Origin: JAEUIX01 sp964611125
Lineage (GTDB): Bacteria > Planctomycetota > Phycisphaerae > Phycisphaerales > UBA1924
Direction of reading: 5' to 3'
NCBI GenBank assembly: GCA_964611125.1
Contig: CAZSZO010000015.1
Coordinates: forward strand, 1 to 64,000
DNA: 64,000 nt
Shown here: positions 27,101 through 34,106 of the stretch, piece by piece
Layout of the letters: every line of letters begins with the position of its first letter
Numbering within the stretch: the first letter of the stretch is position 1
Position numbers and translations under genes: made by a program
Notes under the pieces: model-generated
Told to the model about the DNA's origin: nothing
Databases searched by the model: none
Seen by the model: only the letters and a program-made list of their open reading frames with translations

Positions 27101-29403
27101 GCGGGCCAGCGAACGTGATCTTCAGCCTGGCCGTCGGCGGCGCGACGCCTCTGCAGTCGGTGCTTATCGAAGCCCAGGTGACGGCGACCATCAACGGCGG
27201 TTCCATCCGCACCAGCGGTGATCAGATCTATGAAGGCCTGGTCAGCCTCGGGGCCAACACTGTGCTCAATGGCGCGAACGTCCGTCTGCAGGGGGGCGTG
27301 CTCGGCGGCTTGCGGTCGCTCACGGTCACCGCGTCGGCCGTCACGGAGTTCGGCGGGGTGGTTCAGGCCCTCGGGAGCGTGACCACGAATGCCGGCGGCT
27401 CGACGCTCATCAGCACCGCGAGCTTCACCGCGACCACGTCCGCCGTGTTCGGTGATCAGGTGCAGATCGGCGCCCCCACCACCATCCGTGTCAGCAACGG
27501 TCCGATGACCTTCGCGGCGGGGCTGAACACCGGCGCGTTCGATACGACGCTGGTCGCTACCGAGATCGACTTCCTGGCCGCAGTGACCGGGACCGGCCGG
27601 CTCAACCTCCGCCAGGCCGACCTCGCGCAGGATGTGAACATCGCCGACACGACCGAGGCGGGCGGGCCCGGGTTGGACATCACGGCTGCGGAGCTCGATT
27701 TCTTCGGCGACGGCTTCTCGAATGTCGAGTTCGGCGACGAGGGCGGCGGCGGGACGCTCACGGTCCAGACCTATGTGTTCGCCACCGGCGTCACGTTTGT
27801 CATGGCCGGCGCCGGCGGGCAGACCCAGGTCGCCGGCGACATCGCCACCGACGGCGACGGCGACGAGATCGGCATTCGCGGCACGGGCTCGACTACGCAC
27901 ATCTTCGGCAACATCACCACCCGCGGGGGCGCCATCACGATCGACGACTCGATCGTGATCGAGAACCCCAGCGTCACCATCGACTCCACCGGCGCTGGCC
28001 AGCGGCCCGGGGCCCTGGTGAATGTCACGCGTCTCATCGATTCCGCGGCCCTTGAGGAGAACACGCTGATCATCCGTTCCGGCGCCGGCGTCGCCAGCCT
28101 TGCCGGCGCGATCGGCTCACGGGTGAACGGCCGCCTCGGGGCTCTCACCATCAACGCCACCGGCGGAATCAACCTCTCCGCCCCGTCGGTCCGCACGCGC
28201 GGAGCCCAGAGCTACGCCGGCCCCGTCACGCTCGGGCCGAGCGTCACCCTGACCACCATCGCGGCGCCGATCACCTTTAACGGCGCTGTCAACGGCTCGG
28301 CGAATCTCACGATCGGCGCCGGCAGCGGCGCCACGACCTTCAACGGGGGGGTCGGCGGCGCGACCGTGCTGGCCTCGCTCACGATCAACGCCGGGTCGAC
28401 CCGCATCTTCAACAGCCCTGTGACAGCGCAGGTGCTGACGATCTTCGGCGGCACGGTTGAGTTCAACGCCCTGACCCGCGTCACCACGGGCCTGCTCATC
28501 TCCGGCAGCCTGGGCGGAACCGGCGAGGTGACCTTCGACCTCCCGCTGACCTGGGTCGGCGGCTCGATGGTCGGGACCGGAACAACGAACATCGGTCCCT
28601 CCGGCGCGCTGGTCATCAGCGGCGGGCCCAAGACGCTCTCCCGCCGCATCGAGAACTTCGGCGCCGTCTACTGGACCGACGGCGATCTCGACTTTGCCGG
28701 CGGCGCGTTCATCAACCACCAGGGCGGCCAGTTCTTCGCCCAGAGCGACGGCGCCTTCCGCGGCGTCAGCGGGGCCAACTCGTTCGCCAACCTGGGCGCC
28801 ATTGAGCGCTCGGGTGTCGGATCGGCCTCCTTCACGGGCATGACGTTCTCCAGCCCGGGGACGATCTCGATCCTCTCCGCCGATCTGACGGTCGCGCCCT
28901 CCACCGGGCTGTTCACCCTGTCAGGCCAGGTGACGATCGCCGCCGGCTCCACCCTCATCGTGACCGGCGATTTCACCATGACGCCCACGGCCCGGCTCGA
29001 TACGGCCATCGGCGGGCCGCAGCTGTTCGGGCGCGTTTCGGTGAGCGGCGTCGCCACCCTTGCCGGGACGCTCGGCGCAACGTTCGTCGACCGGTTCGAT
29101 CCGCCGACAGGGAGCCGCTTCGATGTGGTCACCGGCGCCGCCGTGATCGGCCAGTTCAGCACGACGCTGCTGCCCGTGCTGCCCGGCCGGGTGGTGACGG
29201 TGCAGTACGGCCAGAACTTCGCCTCGGTGGTCGTGCTGAGCGGGACGGACTTCAACGGCGACGGCGTCGTCGATCCTGACGACCTCTCCGACTTCATCTC
29301 CGGGTTCTTCTCCCAGCCGGCCGACATTCGGACGGACTTTAACGGCGACGGCGTCGTCGACCCCGACGATCTTTCAGACTTTATCTCGGCGTTCTTCGGG
29401 TAA
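21136..29403 (+). CDS. giant repeat-rich surface protein, LEPR-XLL-like start, C-terminal dockerins
   Basis: 2755 residues in one frame, the largest gene here. The ATG at 21136 follows GAGGGG. Residues 41-48 (LEQRTLLA) resemble the planctomycete LEPR-XLL motif; NWDGGGDGRSWLDPLNWSAD then resembles the 'NW...W..NW' opening of autotransporter-like passengers. The body is Gly/Ala/Thr/Ser rich with many short beta strands like haemagglutinin-type beta-helices. Three related modules of about 1.24 kb lie at 25.1-28.3 kb and two related blocks at about 22.74-23.10 and 24.27-24.60 kb. The end has two Ca-loop dockerin modules, DFNGDGVVDPDDLSDFI twice, which link it to the two other dockerin proteins in the window. 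It is probably exported and surface attached; an adhesive or matrix role is inferred. Confidence 0.85.
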   Translation: MRSLTGTSVVGVPALVQSAGRARRAAAPKVRAGWDGGIMPLEQRTLLAMVNWDGGGDGRSWLDPLNWSADALPGRGDDVRIGLPAGSGGGGGWGGGGGGGGTVGAGDLEAITFDTRLGGGDRMFIASLRSDRPLVIEKGVLEAEATIELTAGLTVASQGGLESRSGSIRVFGAMAPAGAGLGSGGGGAGGGAGEPAMTSIGGFLRARDIHVDAGPAGVTLVTGLIDASCGAGVGAGVGGRVVVTGQRVVLLGRVDASGLLGGGEVLLGGEQAGAQTAGVRPAWITYVGADSVVRADALTSGPGGRVIVWSDYITGFYGKISVLGAGAVVGGGRGGFVETSGKEGLDSSGQVDAGAGGVWLLDPRSVTISTALIAGGAFSGGNPRTFTPTADNANVRASDILASINAGTSVIITTGATGAQAGSISVNAPLTLSAGAPGSLTLRAAGDIILNASLTAATGGWNVTLSANDQTPGPDPSPTAGNVLLSAGVSINLSGGALTVSGVSFSTQTTGAITAGSVTANMTGDIQVNGDIRATSGAITLNAGTDGTGNLTFATAGVDLNAATIVLRAGDGTGGGGTGATVNVIGNSPIFRAASPGAALPPTNFTIRQDAAITDAQIPTLAAFGGGFTPGTYTLRSDDATVTASTAGKIAGASVSLIASSGVVMAAPMGNGSLTISADSDGDGAGTASITAALTLGNFSSSGAAFSNTGSISSVNGLTISHSGTVSIGADLEAIEGVVTVQGSSVALAATLSANNGVVLNSAGAVTQTAGAIIGARLRFNAGAGFTLTSPLNDVDLIAGSAGGAVTYVDADSVGIDSVLGASGLASTGAGVSIQILLDGASVSINQPLSALTTVILDAPAGGQSGLSGNIVGAALLLRGAGVTASWGLQGTVATFASSANGPITYVNSGASSFSIGSVAGTAGITNTGSDVVITSGGTLTISAPINLGDGRLLLGGAGAITQTAAGAISVGALGFQNTSTVTLTAASNNTVSFAAVGPTSVSYADAGDVNISAVIGVSGVNCASLQMAAQGAIQVRSLIVTTGSTSLSAGSDGTGNFSFGLAGLSIRASSIALRAGNGPGGGGGAAVDVITNAPVFRGAAGGATSPGSFSLRQDAAIADVAIPGVGQFGIGITGMTYALASDDGGLTIQTAAKVAGAGLQLSGAPALVNVSIAPQSLSVLTAAVLNGSVTATGPVSFAGAVTLNTSVTIAGSSVTFSSTVDGNSPGLRSLTINSTGATQIQGAVGGASALLNVTTNAGGSLAFSAGVTTTGNQAYGEAAVSLTGSATLNAGPSGAITFAPGSALAAGANQLSLRASDISLPGSLSGAGVLTIEPGSASQGVNIAGAPATPALDLTAAALAGIQNGFSQIVIGRADGTGLVAVNGAVAFNDAVTFRSGGPSGTVQVNGLLQNLVGGGFTFVAPGGITLSAGVNTQSGPVVMSDRVIVGASVTINTTVGGGAGGAVSFASTVDAAGPGVDLTVSGGGALTTIAGAVGATTPLRAITLGRASLAGGATTTGAQTYASLLLANPSGSTLNLSAAGAAPVVITGRVDASVLGQQSLQIAAGSITLSGPVGGLTALGSFAASGPVTFAAAGGVSATSAAGGSGDITAIGVVTLTGSGVVTFTSAGGRTRLGTVDSAVSGQTGLVVNGGLTLGQVGVASPLGSVAVNGSAIVGPGSVVTRSGAGQSGSQAWAGPVSLAGSARFEARGAGLSFGAALSAGAASLTLQASDLQFSGPVTGAGAVAIEPGTPSGAVLIGGADGPGGALDLAPATLARLANGFSSITIGRSDGSGVLTVASATTFADPLILQAPVAPGAILVNAPLIGVDNATITLIGSGSTVVLNADVRTSGQAITFSDRVVIAAALVTIDSTGNGAAPLGAAVTFGPGFAVDSEAGEQNSLTVRAGTTGQTTFGGAVGAGVNARLGALATDAGGVTLLGPLVVAENQSYGDAIQLGDASTLIGQGIAFASTINGAGDGGQLTVQSLGGPANVIFSLAVGGATPLQSVLIEAQVTATINGGSIRTSGDQIYEGLVSLGANTVLNGANVRLQGGVLGGLRSLTVTASAVTEFGGVVQALGSVTTNAGGSTLISTASFTATTSAVFGDQVQIGAPTTIRVSNGPMTFAAGLNTGAFDTTLVATEIDFLAAVTGTGRLNLRQADLAQDVNIADTTEAGGPGLDITAAELDFFGDGFSNVEFGDEGGGGTLTVQTYVFATGVTFVMAGAGGQTQVAGDIATDGDGDEIGIRGTGSTTHIFGNITTRGGAITIDDSIVIENPSVTIDSTGAGQRPGALVNVTRLIDSAALEENTLIIRSGAGVASLAGAIGSRVNGRLGALTINATGGINLSAPSVRTRGAQSYAGPVTLGPSVTLTTIAAPITFNGAVNGSANLTIGAGSGATTFNGGVGGATVLASLTINAGSTRIFNSPVTAQVLTIFGGTVEFNALTRVTTGLLISGSLGGTGEVTFDLPLTWVGGSMVGTGTTNIGPSGALVISGGPKTLSRRIENFGAVYWTDGDLDFAGGAFINHQGGQFFAQSDGAFRGVSGANSFANLGAIERSGVGSASFTGMTFSSPGTISILSADLTVAPSTGLFTLSGQVTIAAGSTLIVTGDFTMTPTARLDTAIGGPQLFGRVSVSGVATLAGTLGATFVDRFDPPTGSRFDVVTGAAVIGQFSTTLLPVLPGRVVTVQYGQNFASVVVLSGTDFNGDGVVDPDDLSDFISGFFSQPADIRTDFNGDGVVDPDDLSDFISAFFG
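21404..21438 (+). repeat. G-run microsatellite coding for poly-Gly
   Basis: Near the N-terminus of the giant protein, a stretch of G-runs broken by single T or C bases encodes about 13 mostly consecutive glycines. It has enough G-tracts to allow a G-quadruplex on the coding strand. Confidence 0.7.
25100..28330 (+). repeat. three diverged ~1.24-kb modules within the giant gene
   Basis: Comparable points in the translated sequence recur at about 25105 (SLSGAGVLTIEPG), 26347 (GPVTGAGAVAIEPG) and 27580 (AVTGTGRLNLRQ), so the period is about 1233-1242 bp (roughly 412 residues). Each module then carries a leucine/aspartate block (ALDLTAAAL, ALDLAPATL, GLDITAAEL), a 'GFS..' segment (NGFSQIVIGR, NGFSSITIGR, DGFSNVEFG), and later an 'SDRVIV/SDRVVIA/DDSIVIE' strand. 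The copies are strongly diverged, so duplication is old. Confidence 0.7.
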
Positions 29404-29416
29404 GCTCCGGCGTCGG

Positions 29417-29436
29417 GCCTCGAGGGTCATCGAGGC
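29417..29436 (+). repeat. short perfect hairpin after the giant gene
   Basis: GCCTCGA (29417-29423) and TCGAGGC (29430-29436) form a 7-bp stem with a 6-base loop, 14 bases after the stop codon. No T-run follows, so it may be an mRNA 3' end stabiliser rather than a terminator. Confidence 0.45.
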
Positions 29437-29449
29437 TGGCGAATCACGG

Positions 29450-29531
29450 TTCCGAGCGGCCGGCGGTGGGGCGAGGAGGCAATTCTGAACGAGGTGCCCA
29501 GCCTCCTCGCCTTGCCGCCAGCCGCTCGGAA
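29450..29531 (+). promoter_or_regulatory. 31-bp imperfect hairpin between giant gene and ALDH gene
   Basis: The arms 29450-29480 and 29501-29531 pair over 31 positions: 11 Watson-Crick pairs, one C-A mismatch, five pairs, three G-U pairs, then eleven pairs, around a 20-base loop. The three wobble positions (29467-29469 with 29512-29514) are G-U only in plus-strand RNA and would be A-C mismatches on the minus strand. This suggests a selected plus-strand RNA structure. It lies 72 bases before the aldehyde dehydrogenase start. It could be a 3' processing or termination element of the 8.3-kb transcript or a leader element of the next gene. No U-tract follows. Confidence 0.55.
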
Positions 29532-29603
29532 CTCCTCATGTTGGGCCTCCACCCCATTGGTCCGCCTGCTCCCGAGCCGAGCGCTGCGCGATATCCTGCG
29601 CTC

Positions 29604-31178
29604 ATGCGACAGGTGCGGAACTTCATCGCGGGCCGGTCCGTCGACGCCGCCTCCGGGGCTCGTCTAGACCTCATCGAGCCCGCCACCGGACTCGTTCAGG
29701 GCTCGATCCCCGCCTCCGCTGCTGTGGATGTCGATGCCGCCGTGGCCGCCGCGGGCGAGGCCCTGCCGGCGTGGCGGGCCACGCCCGGCCCGGAGCGGAG
29801 CCGGCTGCTGCTTCGCCTGGCCGATGTTCTCGACGCCCGGCTTGAGGAGTTCGCCCGCATCGAGAGCTTGGATACCGGCAAGCCGCTCGCCCTGGCCCGC
29901 ACGGTCGATATCCCGCGTTCCGCGGCCAACCTCCGCTTCTTCGCGACAGCGATCCTTCACCAGCAGGGCGAGTTGTTCGAGACCGAATCCCCGCCCGCCA
30001 GTCAGGCCATGGGCGGGACGGGTGTGGCGGGAGCGGGTGGGGCGGGGGCGGGTGGGGCGGGGGCGGGTGGGGGTGGAGCGGGGGGCGGCGGGCTGGCCCG
30101 CGCTGGCGGCCTCCGGGCGCTCAACTACACCCTGCGGCGTCCCCGCGGCGTCGTCGGGCTCATCTCGCCCTGGAATCTCCCGCTTTACCTGCTGACATGG
30201 AAGATCGCCCCCGCGCTCGCCTGCGGCAACACGGCTGTCTGCAAACCATCGGAGCTCACGCCCAGCTCCGCGTCGCTGCTGGCCGAGGCCGCTGTTGAAG
30301 TCGGCATCCCGCCCGGCGTCCTCAACATTGTGCATGGTCGCGGGGCCGACGCCGGGGCCGCGATCGTGCGGCATCCGGGCGTCGCGGCGATCTCCTTCAC
30401 TGGCTCGACCGGCGTCGGCCGGTGGATCGGCGAGCAGGCGGGCGGCCAGCTCAAGCCGGTGTCGCTGGAGCTGGGCGGGAAGAACCCGTTCATCATCTAT
30501 GACGATGCCGCGCTGCCCGAGGCCCTCGATACCGCGGTCCGGGCTGCGTTCGCCAACCAGGGTCAGATCTGCCTGTGCGGGGCCCGGCTGCTGGTGCAGC
30601 GCGGCGTCTTCGAGCACGTCCTCCGCGGGCTTGCGCTCCGGGCCGAAGCCCTGCGCGTCGGCGACCCGCTGGCGCCGGAGACTCAGCAAGGCGCCCTGAT
30701 CAGCCGGGCCCACCTGAGCAAGGTCGACGGCCTGGTTCGCGCGGCGCGGGACCTGGGCGGACGCATCCACGCCGGCGGGGCGCCTGTGGACCCATCGCGG
30801 CTGCCCGAGCGGTGCCGGGGCGGTTTCTTCTACAGCCCGACGGTCATAAGCGGCCTCGACCCGGCCTGCCGCGTCGAGCAGGAAGAGATCTTCGGCCCCG
30901 TGGTCACCCTGCAGCCATTCCGGGATGAGGACGATGCGGTCAGCCTCGCCAACGGCACCAGGTATGGGCTCGCGGCGACCGTCTTCACCCAGGACCTTTC
31001 TCGGGCCCATCGCACCGCCGACCGGCTGGAGGCGGGTGTGGTGTGGGTCAACTGCTGGATGCTCCGCGACCTGCGGACGCCCTTCGGCGGGATGAAGCAG
31101 TCGGGCGTCGGGCGCGAGGGCGGGAGCGAGGCGCTCCACTTCTTCAGCGAGCCCAAGAATGTGTGCGTGCGCATCTAG
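29604..31178 (+). CDS. aldehyde dehydrogenase, 2-aminomuconate/2-hydroxymuconate semialdehyde type
   Basis: 524 residues from the ATG at 29604 (MRQVRNFIAGRSV). It has the NAD-dependent ALDH features: ISPWNLPLYLLTWKIAPAL, the ISFTGSTGVGRWI NAD loop, the general-base Glu in SLELGGKNP, and the nucleophile in GQICLCGARLLVQ. The NQGQICLC motif and the ending VWVNCWMLRDLRTPFGGMKQ resemble, from memory, human ALDH8A1 and bacterial 2-aminomuconate/2-hydroxymuconate semialdehyde dehydrogenases. A Gly/Ala-rich insert of about 25 residues, encoded by G-run DNA at 30011-30090, interrupts the region before NYTLRRPRGVVG. The RidA-type gene 39 bases downstream supports a role in the 3-hydroxyanthranilate branch of tryptophan breakdown, but other genes of that pathway are not in the window. 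Confidence 0.85.
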   Translation: MRQVRNFIAGRSVDAASGARLDLIEPATGLVQGSIPASAAVDVDAAVAAAGEALPAWRATPGPERSRLLLRLADVLDARLEEFARIESLDTGKPLALARTVDIPRSAANLRFFATAILHQQGELFETESPPASQAMGGTGVAGAGGAGAGGAGAGGGGAGGGGLARAGGLRALNYTLRRPRGVVGLISPWNLPLYLLTWKIAPALACGNTAVCKPSELTPSSASLLAEAAVEVGIPPGVLNIVHGRGADAGAAIVRHPGVAAISFTGSTGVGRWIGEQAGGQLKPVSLELGGKNPFIIYDDAALPEALDTAVRAAFANQGQICLCGARLLVQRGVFEHVLRGLALRAEALRVGDPLAPETQQGALISRAHLSKVDGLVRAARDLGGRIHAGGAPVDPSRLPERCRGGFFYSPTVISGLDPACRVEQEEIFGPVVTLQPFRDEDDAVSLANGTRYGLAATVFTQDLSRAHRTADRLEAGVVWVNCWMLRDLRTPFGGMKQSGVGREGGSEALHFFSEPKNVCVRI

Positions 31179-31217
31179 ATGACCCGGCCGCCCGCCGTCG
31201 GGCGAGGAGAACGACCA

Positions 31218-31652
31218 GTGAGCGATTCAACCGTGCATTCGCAGCGGGCCGCCGAGCCGGTGGGGGCCTATGCCCACGCCCGCAAGGCTGGCGGGCTCAT
31301 CTTTGTGGCCGGCATGGGACCGCGGCGACGGGGGGTCTCGCAGATTCCCGGGGCCCGGGTTGACGGCGCCGGCGCCCTCCTCGATTATGACATCGAGGCC
31401 GAGGTCCGGGCCTGCATGGACAACGTGCGGATCGTGCTGGAGGAGGCCGGCTCCTCGTGGGACAGGATCGTCGATGTCATGGTCTTTCTGACCGACATGG
31501 AGCGCGACTTTGCGGTATACAACCGAGTTTATGCCGAGTATTTCCCCAAAGGACCGCGCCAGCCGACCCGGACGACCATCGGCGTGACGGCCCTGCCCAA
31601 GATGGGCGATACGCCGATCCACGTCGAACTGAAGGTGGTGGCCGAGGCGTGA
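31218..31652 (+). CDS. RidA-family protein, candidate 2-aminomuconate deaminase
   Basis: 144 residues with a GTG start at 31218, chosen for GAGGAG 8 bases upstream. The RidA/YjgF fold shows as EPVGAYAHARKAGGLIFVAGMGPRRRG, DIEAEVRACMDNVRIVLEEAGSSWDRIVDVMVFLTDM and TRTTIGVTALPKMGDTPIHVE. The PVGAY start, the GPRRRG loop and the length resemble 2-aminomuconate deaminases rather than the classic enamine deaminase, whose usual Arg is in a more conserved context. With the dehydrogenase just upstream this would convert 2-aminomuconate to 4-oxalocrotonate and ammonia. General RidA-type enamine deamination remains the alternative. Confidence 0.8.
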   Translation: MSDSTVHSQRAAEPVGAYAHARKAGGLIFVAGMGPRRRGVSQIPGARVDGAGALLDYDIEAEVRACMDNVRIVLEEAGSSWDRIVDVMVFLTDMERDFAVYNRVYAEYFPKGPRQPTRTTIGVTALPKMGDTPIHVELKVVAEA

Positions 31653-31710
31653 GGGCACAGGGTGGTGGGGGGGTGAGAGGTGAGGATCGCGGGGCCTGAG
31701 GGGCCTTGGT

Positions 31711-32454
31711 GTGCAGGAATACCCTTCGAACGTGTCGGCGACCGGCCTTGAATCTGCGGTGGTGCTCCTTTCCGGTGGCCTTGATTCCGCCGTGACGCTG
31801 GCGATCGCGCGGGCGGAAGGGCAGGTCTGTCACGCCCTGAGCTTCGATTACGGCCAGCGCCATCGGGTTGAGCTGCTCGCCGCGGCCCGTATCGCGCGGG
31901 CCTTGGGCGCGCAGAGCCACCGGGTGGTGCGGATCGACCTCCGTGCGATCGGCGGCTCGGCCCTCACCGCTGAGATCCAGCCCCCTCGCGACCGCGATGA
32001 GGCCGCCATGGCCGCCGAGATCCCTGTTACCTATGTCCCCGCCCGCAACATGACGTTCATCAGCATCGCCGCCGGCCTGGCCGAGGTCGTCGGCGCCGGG
32101 CGCATCTACCTGGGGATCAACGCCGTCGACTACTCGGGCTATCCCGACTGCCGGGCCGGCTTTGTCGCGGCGTTCCAGCGGTGCATCGAGGAGGGCACCA
32201 AGGCCGGTGTCGAAGGCCGCGCCCCAACCCTGCATGCCCCGCTGGTCCAAATGACCAAGGCCGACATCATCCGCGAGGGCGCCCGCCTGGGCGTCGATCT
32301 CGGGGCCACCACGTCCTGCTATGACCCGCTCACCATGCCTGCCAACGCGGCGGATGTTGAGTGGCTCGCGTGCGGGCGGTGCGACGCCTGCCACCTCCGC
32401 AAGCGGGGCTTTCTGGAGGCGGGCGTCGCCGATAGCGCCCGCTACGCCCAGTGA
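31711..32454 (+). CDS. queC: 7-cyano-7-deazaguanine synthase QueC
   Basis: 247 residues. The PP-loop SGGLDS is at 21-26, followed by LSFDYGQRHRVELLAA. Zinc ligands Cys203 (TTSCYDP), Cys221, Cys224 and Cys227 (CGRCDACHLRKRGF) are all present. It makes preQ0 from 7-carboxy-7-deazaguanine, ammonia and ATP, the last step towards the 7-deazaguanine precursor of queuosine. I used the GTG at 31711; a second in-frame GTG at 31732 is an alternative. Its stop overlaps the queE start by a GTGA, so the two are translationally coupled. No preQ1 riboswitch was seen upstream. Confidence 0.93.
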   Translation: MQEYPSNVSATGLESAVVLLSGGLDSAVTLAIARAEGQVCHALSFDYGQRHRVELLAAARIARALGAQSHRVVRIDLRAIGGSALTAEIQPPRDRDEAAMAAEIPVTYVPARNMTFISIAAGLAEVVGAGRIYLGINAVDYSGYPDCRAGFVAAFQRCIEEGTKAGVEGRAPTLHAPLVQMTKADIIREGARLGVDLGATTSCYDPLTMPANAADVEWLACGRCDACHLRKRGFLEAGVADSARYAQ

Positions 32455-33251
32455 AGCTCGACCTCCGGCATGCTGGCGACCATCCCGACGGCCATCCCAA
32501 GGGCCATCCCGAGGTGTTGCTCCCGTCGCGCGAAGGCGCCACGCTCCCGCTCGCGGAGACCTTCCTGAGCGTTCAGGGCGAAGGCCGCTGGTCCGGCGTG
32601 CCGGCGTACTTCATCCGGCTCAGCGGATGCAACCTCCGCTGCGCGTGGTGCGACACCCCGTACGCCAGCTGGGCCCCGGAGGGCGGGTCCGTCGCCGTGG
32701 CGGATCTCGTCGCACAGGCCCGGGCTTCCGGGGCCCCCGATGTCGTCCTCACCGGCGGCGAGCCGCTGCTGTTTGACGGCGTTGGGCCGCTGACGCTGGC
32801 GCTTCGCCGGGCCGGCCTCCGCATCACCATCGAGACCGCTGGAACCATCGCCCGCCCGCCGGATCGCCTCGCCTGCGACCTCATGAGCATCAGCCCGAAG
32901 CTCGCCAGCTCGACGCCCCGCGAGGGCGACCCGCGCGACCCCGGCGGAGTCTGGCGCCGCCGTCACGAGGCCGCTCGGATCAACATCCCCGCCCTGCAGG
33001 CGCTCATCGACGGATTCCCCAACCGCCAGCTCAAGTTCGTCGTCGCCAGCGATCCCGATATTCTGGAGATCGAGACCCTGCTCGCCCGCCTCCGCGGCTG
33101 GCGACCCGAGGAGATCCTCCTCATGCCCGAGGGCGTCGCCATGCCTTCCGATCTGGCCTGGGCTTGGCTGCTTTCCCGTTGCCTCCCCCGCGGCTGGAAG
33201 CCCTGCCCCCGCCTGCACATCGCGCTCTTCGGAAATGTCCGCGGCACCTGA
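32451..33251 (+). CDS. queE: 7-carboxy-7-deazaguanine synthase QueE (radical SAM)
   Basis: 266 residues starting at GTG 32451, which overlaps the queC stop (GTGA). The radical SAM cluster ligands are Cys60, Cys64 and Cys67 in SGCNLRCAWCDT, preceded by the family opening FLSVQGEGRWSGVPAYFIRL. VLTGGEPLL and ITIETAGT are the SAM-binding GGE and later motifs. It converts 6-carboxytetrahydropterin to 7-carboxy-7-deazaguanine. Unusual is a His-rich N-terminal extension (about residues 7-20, with HAGDHPDGHPKGHP) before the conserved domain; it may be a chance product of the GTGA start or a metal-binding tail. QueD is not in the window. Confidence 0.92.
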   Translation: MKLDLRHAGDHPDGHPKGHPEVLLPSREGATLPLAETFLSVQGEGRWSGVPAYFIRLSGCNLRCAWCDTPYASWAPEGGSVAVADLVAQARASGAPDVVLTGGEPLLFDGVGPLTLALRRAGLRITIETAGTIARPPDRLACDLMSISPKLASSTPREGDPRDPGGVWRRRHEAARINIPALQALIDGFPNRQLKFVVASDPDILEIETLLARLRGWRPEEILLMPEGVAMPSDLAWAWLLSRCLPRGWKPCPRLHIALFGNVRGT

Positions 33252-33277
33252 CCACCCACCCCGCCGCCACCGCTCAT

Positions 33278-34087
33278 TCACACCGGCCACAGCTCCCCGG
33301 ACGCGAGCCGCTCCTCTCGGCCGCCGATCGTGACGCGCAGCGAGCCGTCGTCCTCCATCGCGAGCACGAGCGCCTCGACCTTCTCACCGGTCGGCCGAGA
33401 GAAGTTCACCCGCTGGCCAACGCCCCACAGCCGCGCCCGGGCGCACTCCACCAGCGAGCCCCGCACGGCCCGCTGTTCCGGCCCGTCGGAGCTGAGCACT
33501 GCCGCGATCACCGCTTCAAGGGTCGAGAGCACCCGCGATTCCAGCACCGCCAGATCCACCGGGCCCTCGGCCTCCAGCAAGGTGGTGGCCCGGCCCTGGA
33601 TCTCCGCGACAAGCTGCGATCGCGGGAAGTTGGCGTTGATTCCCACGCCCACCAGCAGCGCCGCCGAGGCCCCCTGCCGGGCGGACCCCGGTCCATCCGT
33701 CCCGACCGCCGCACTGGCGGCCTCGCGGCGCACGGCCTCGATCAGCACGCCGCCGACCTTGGCGTCATTCAGCATCAGATCGTTGGGCCACTTGAACCGG
33801 ACCGTCGCCCCCCGGCCCGCCGCGTTCAGGGCGTCCTCCACCGCGTGGCACATGCCCGCCCCCACCAGCGGGCCCAGGATCGACGGGGCCCTTCCGCCCA
33901 GCGGTTGCACGAGCGTCAGCCACAGACCCCCGACCGGCGACCACCAGCGGCGGCCGAGTCGTCCGACGCCGCCGGTCTGGCTGCCAGCAACGAACACCGC
34001 CGGGCTTTCGCCGACGCGCCCGGCGAGAAACTCACGGCGCGCGTGCAGGCTCGTTGAATCCAGCGATTCGTACCGGTGGATGGGCAC
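33278..34087 (-). CDS. birA: biotin--[acetyl-CoA-carboxylase] ligase
   Basis: 269 residues from a GTG at 34087 (VPIHRYESLDSTSLHARR), the usual start of a mono-functional (class I) ligase without an N-terminal helix-turn-helix. The open frame extends upstream to 34582, but there it reads the TPR gene in a shifted frame. The biotin/ATP site shows as SQTGGVGRLGRRWWSPVGG and the lysine motif as KWPNDLMLNDAKVGGVLIE. The usual first GRGR is GVGR here. It activates biotin to biotinyl-AMP and attaches it to carrier lysines such as that of acetyl-CoA carboxylase. It starts 19 bases after the TPR gene ends, so the two are likely co-transcribed. Confidence 0.9.
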   Translation of the reverse strand: MPIHRYESLDSTSLHARREFLAGRVGESPAVFVAGSQTGGVGRLGRRWWSPVGGLWLTLVQPLGGRAPSILGPLVGAGMCHAVEDALNAAGRGATVRFKWPNDLMLNDAKVGGVLIEAVRREAASAAVGTDGPGSARQGASAALLVGVGINANFPRSQLVAEIQGRATTLLEAEGPVDLAVLESRVLSTLEAVIAAVLSSDGPEQRAVRGSLVECARARLWGVGQRVNFSRPTGEKVEALVLAMEDDGSLRVTIGGREERLASGELWPV

Positions 34088-34106
34088 AAACCGAGGGTAG
34101 GTGTTG

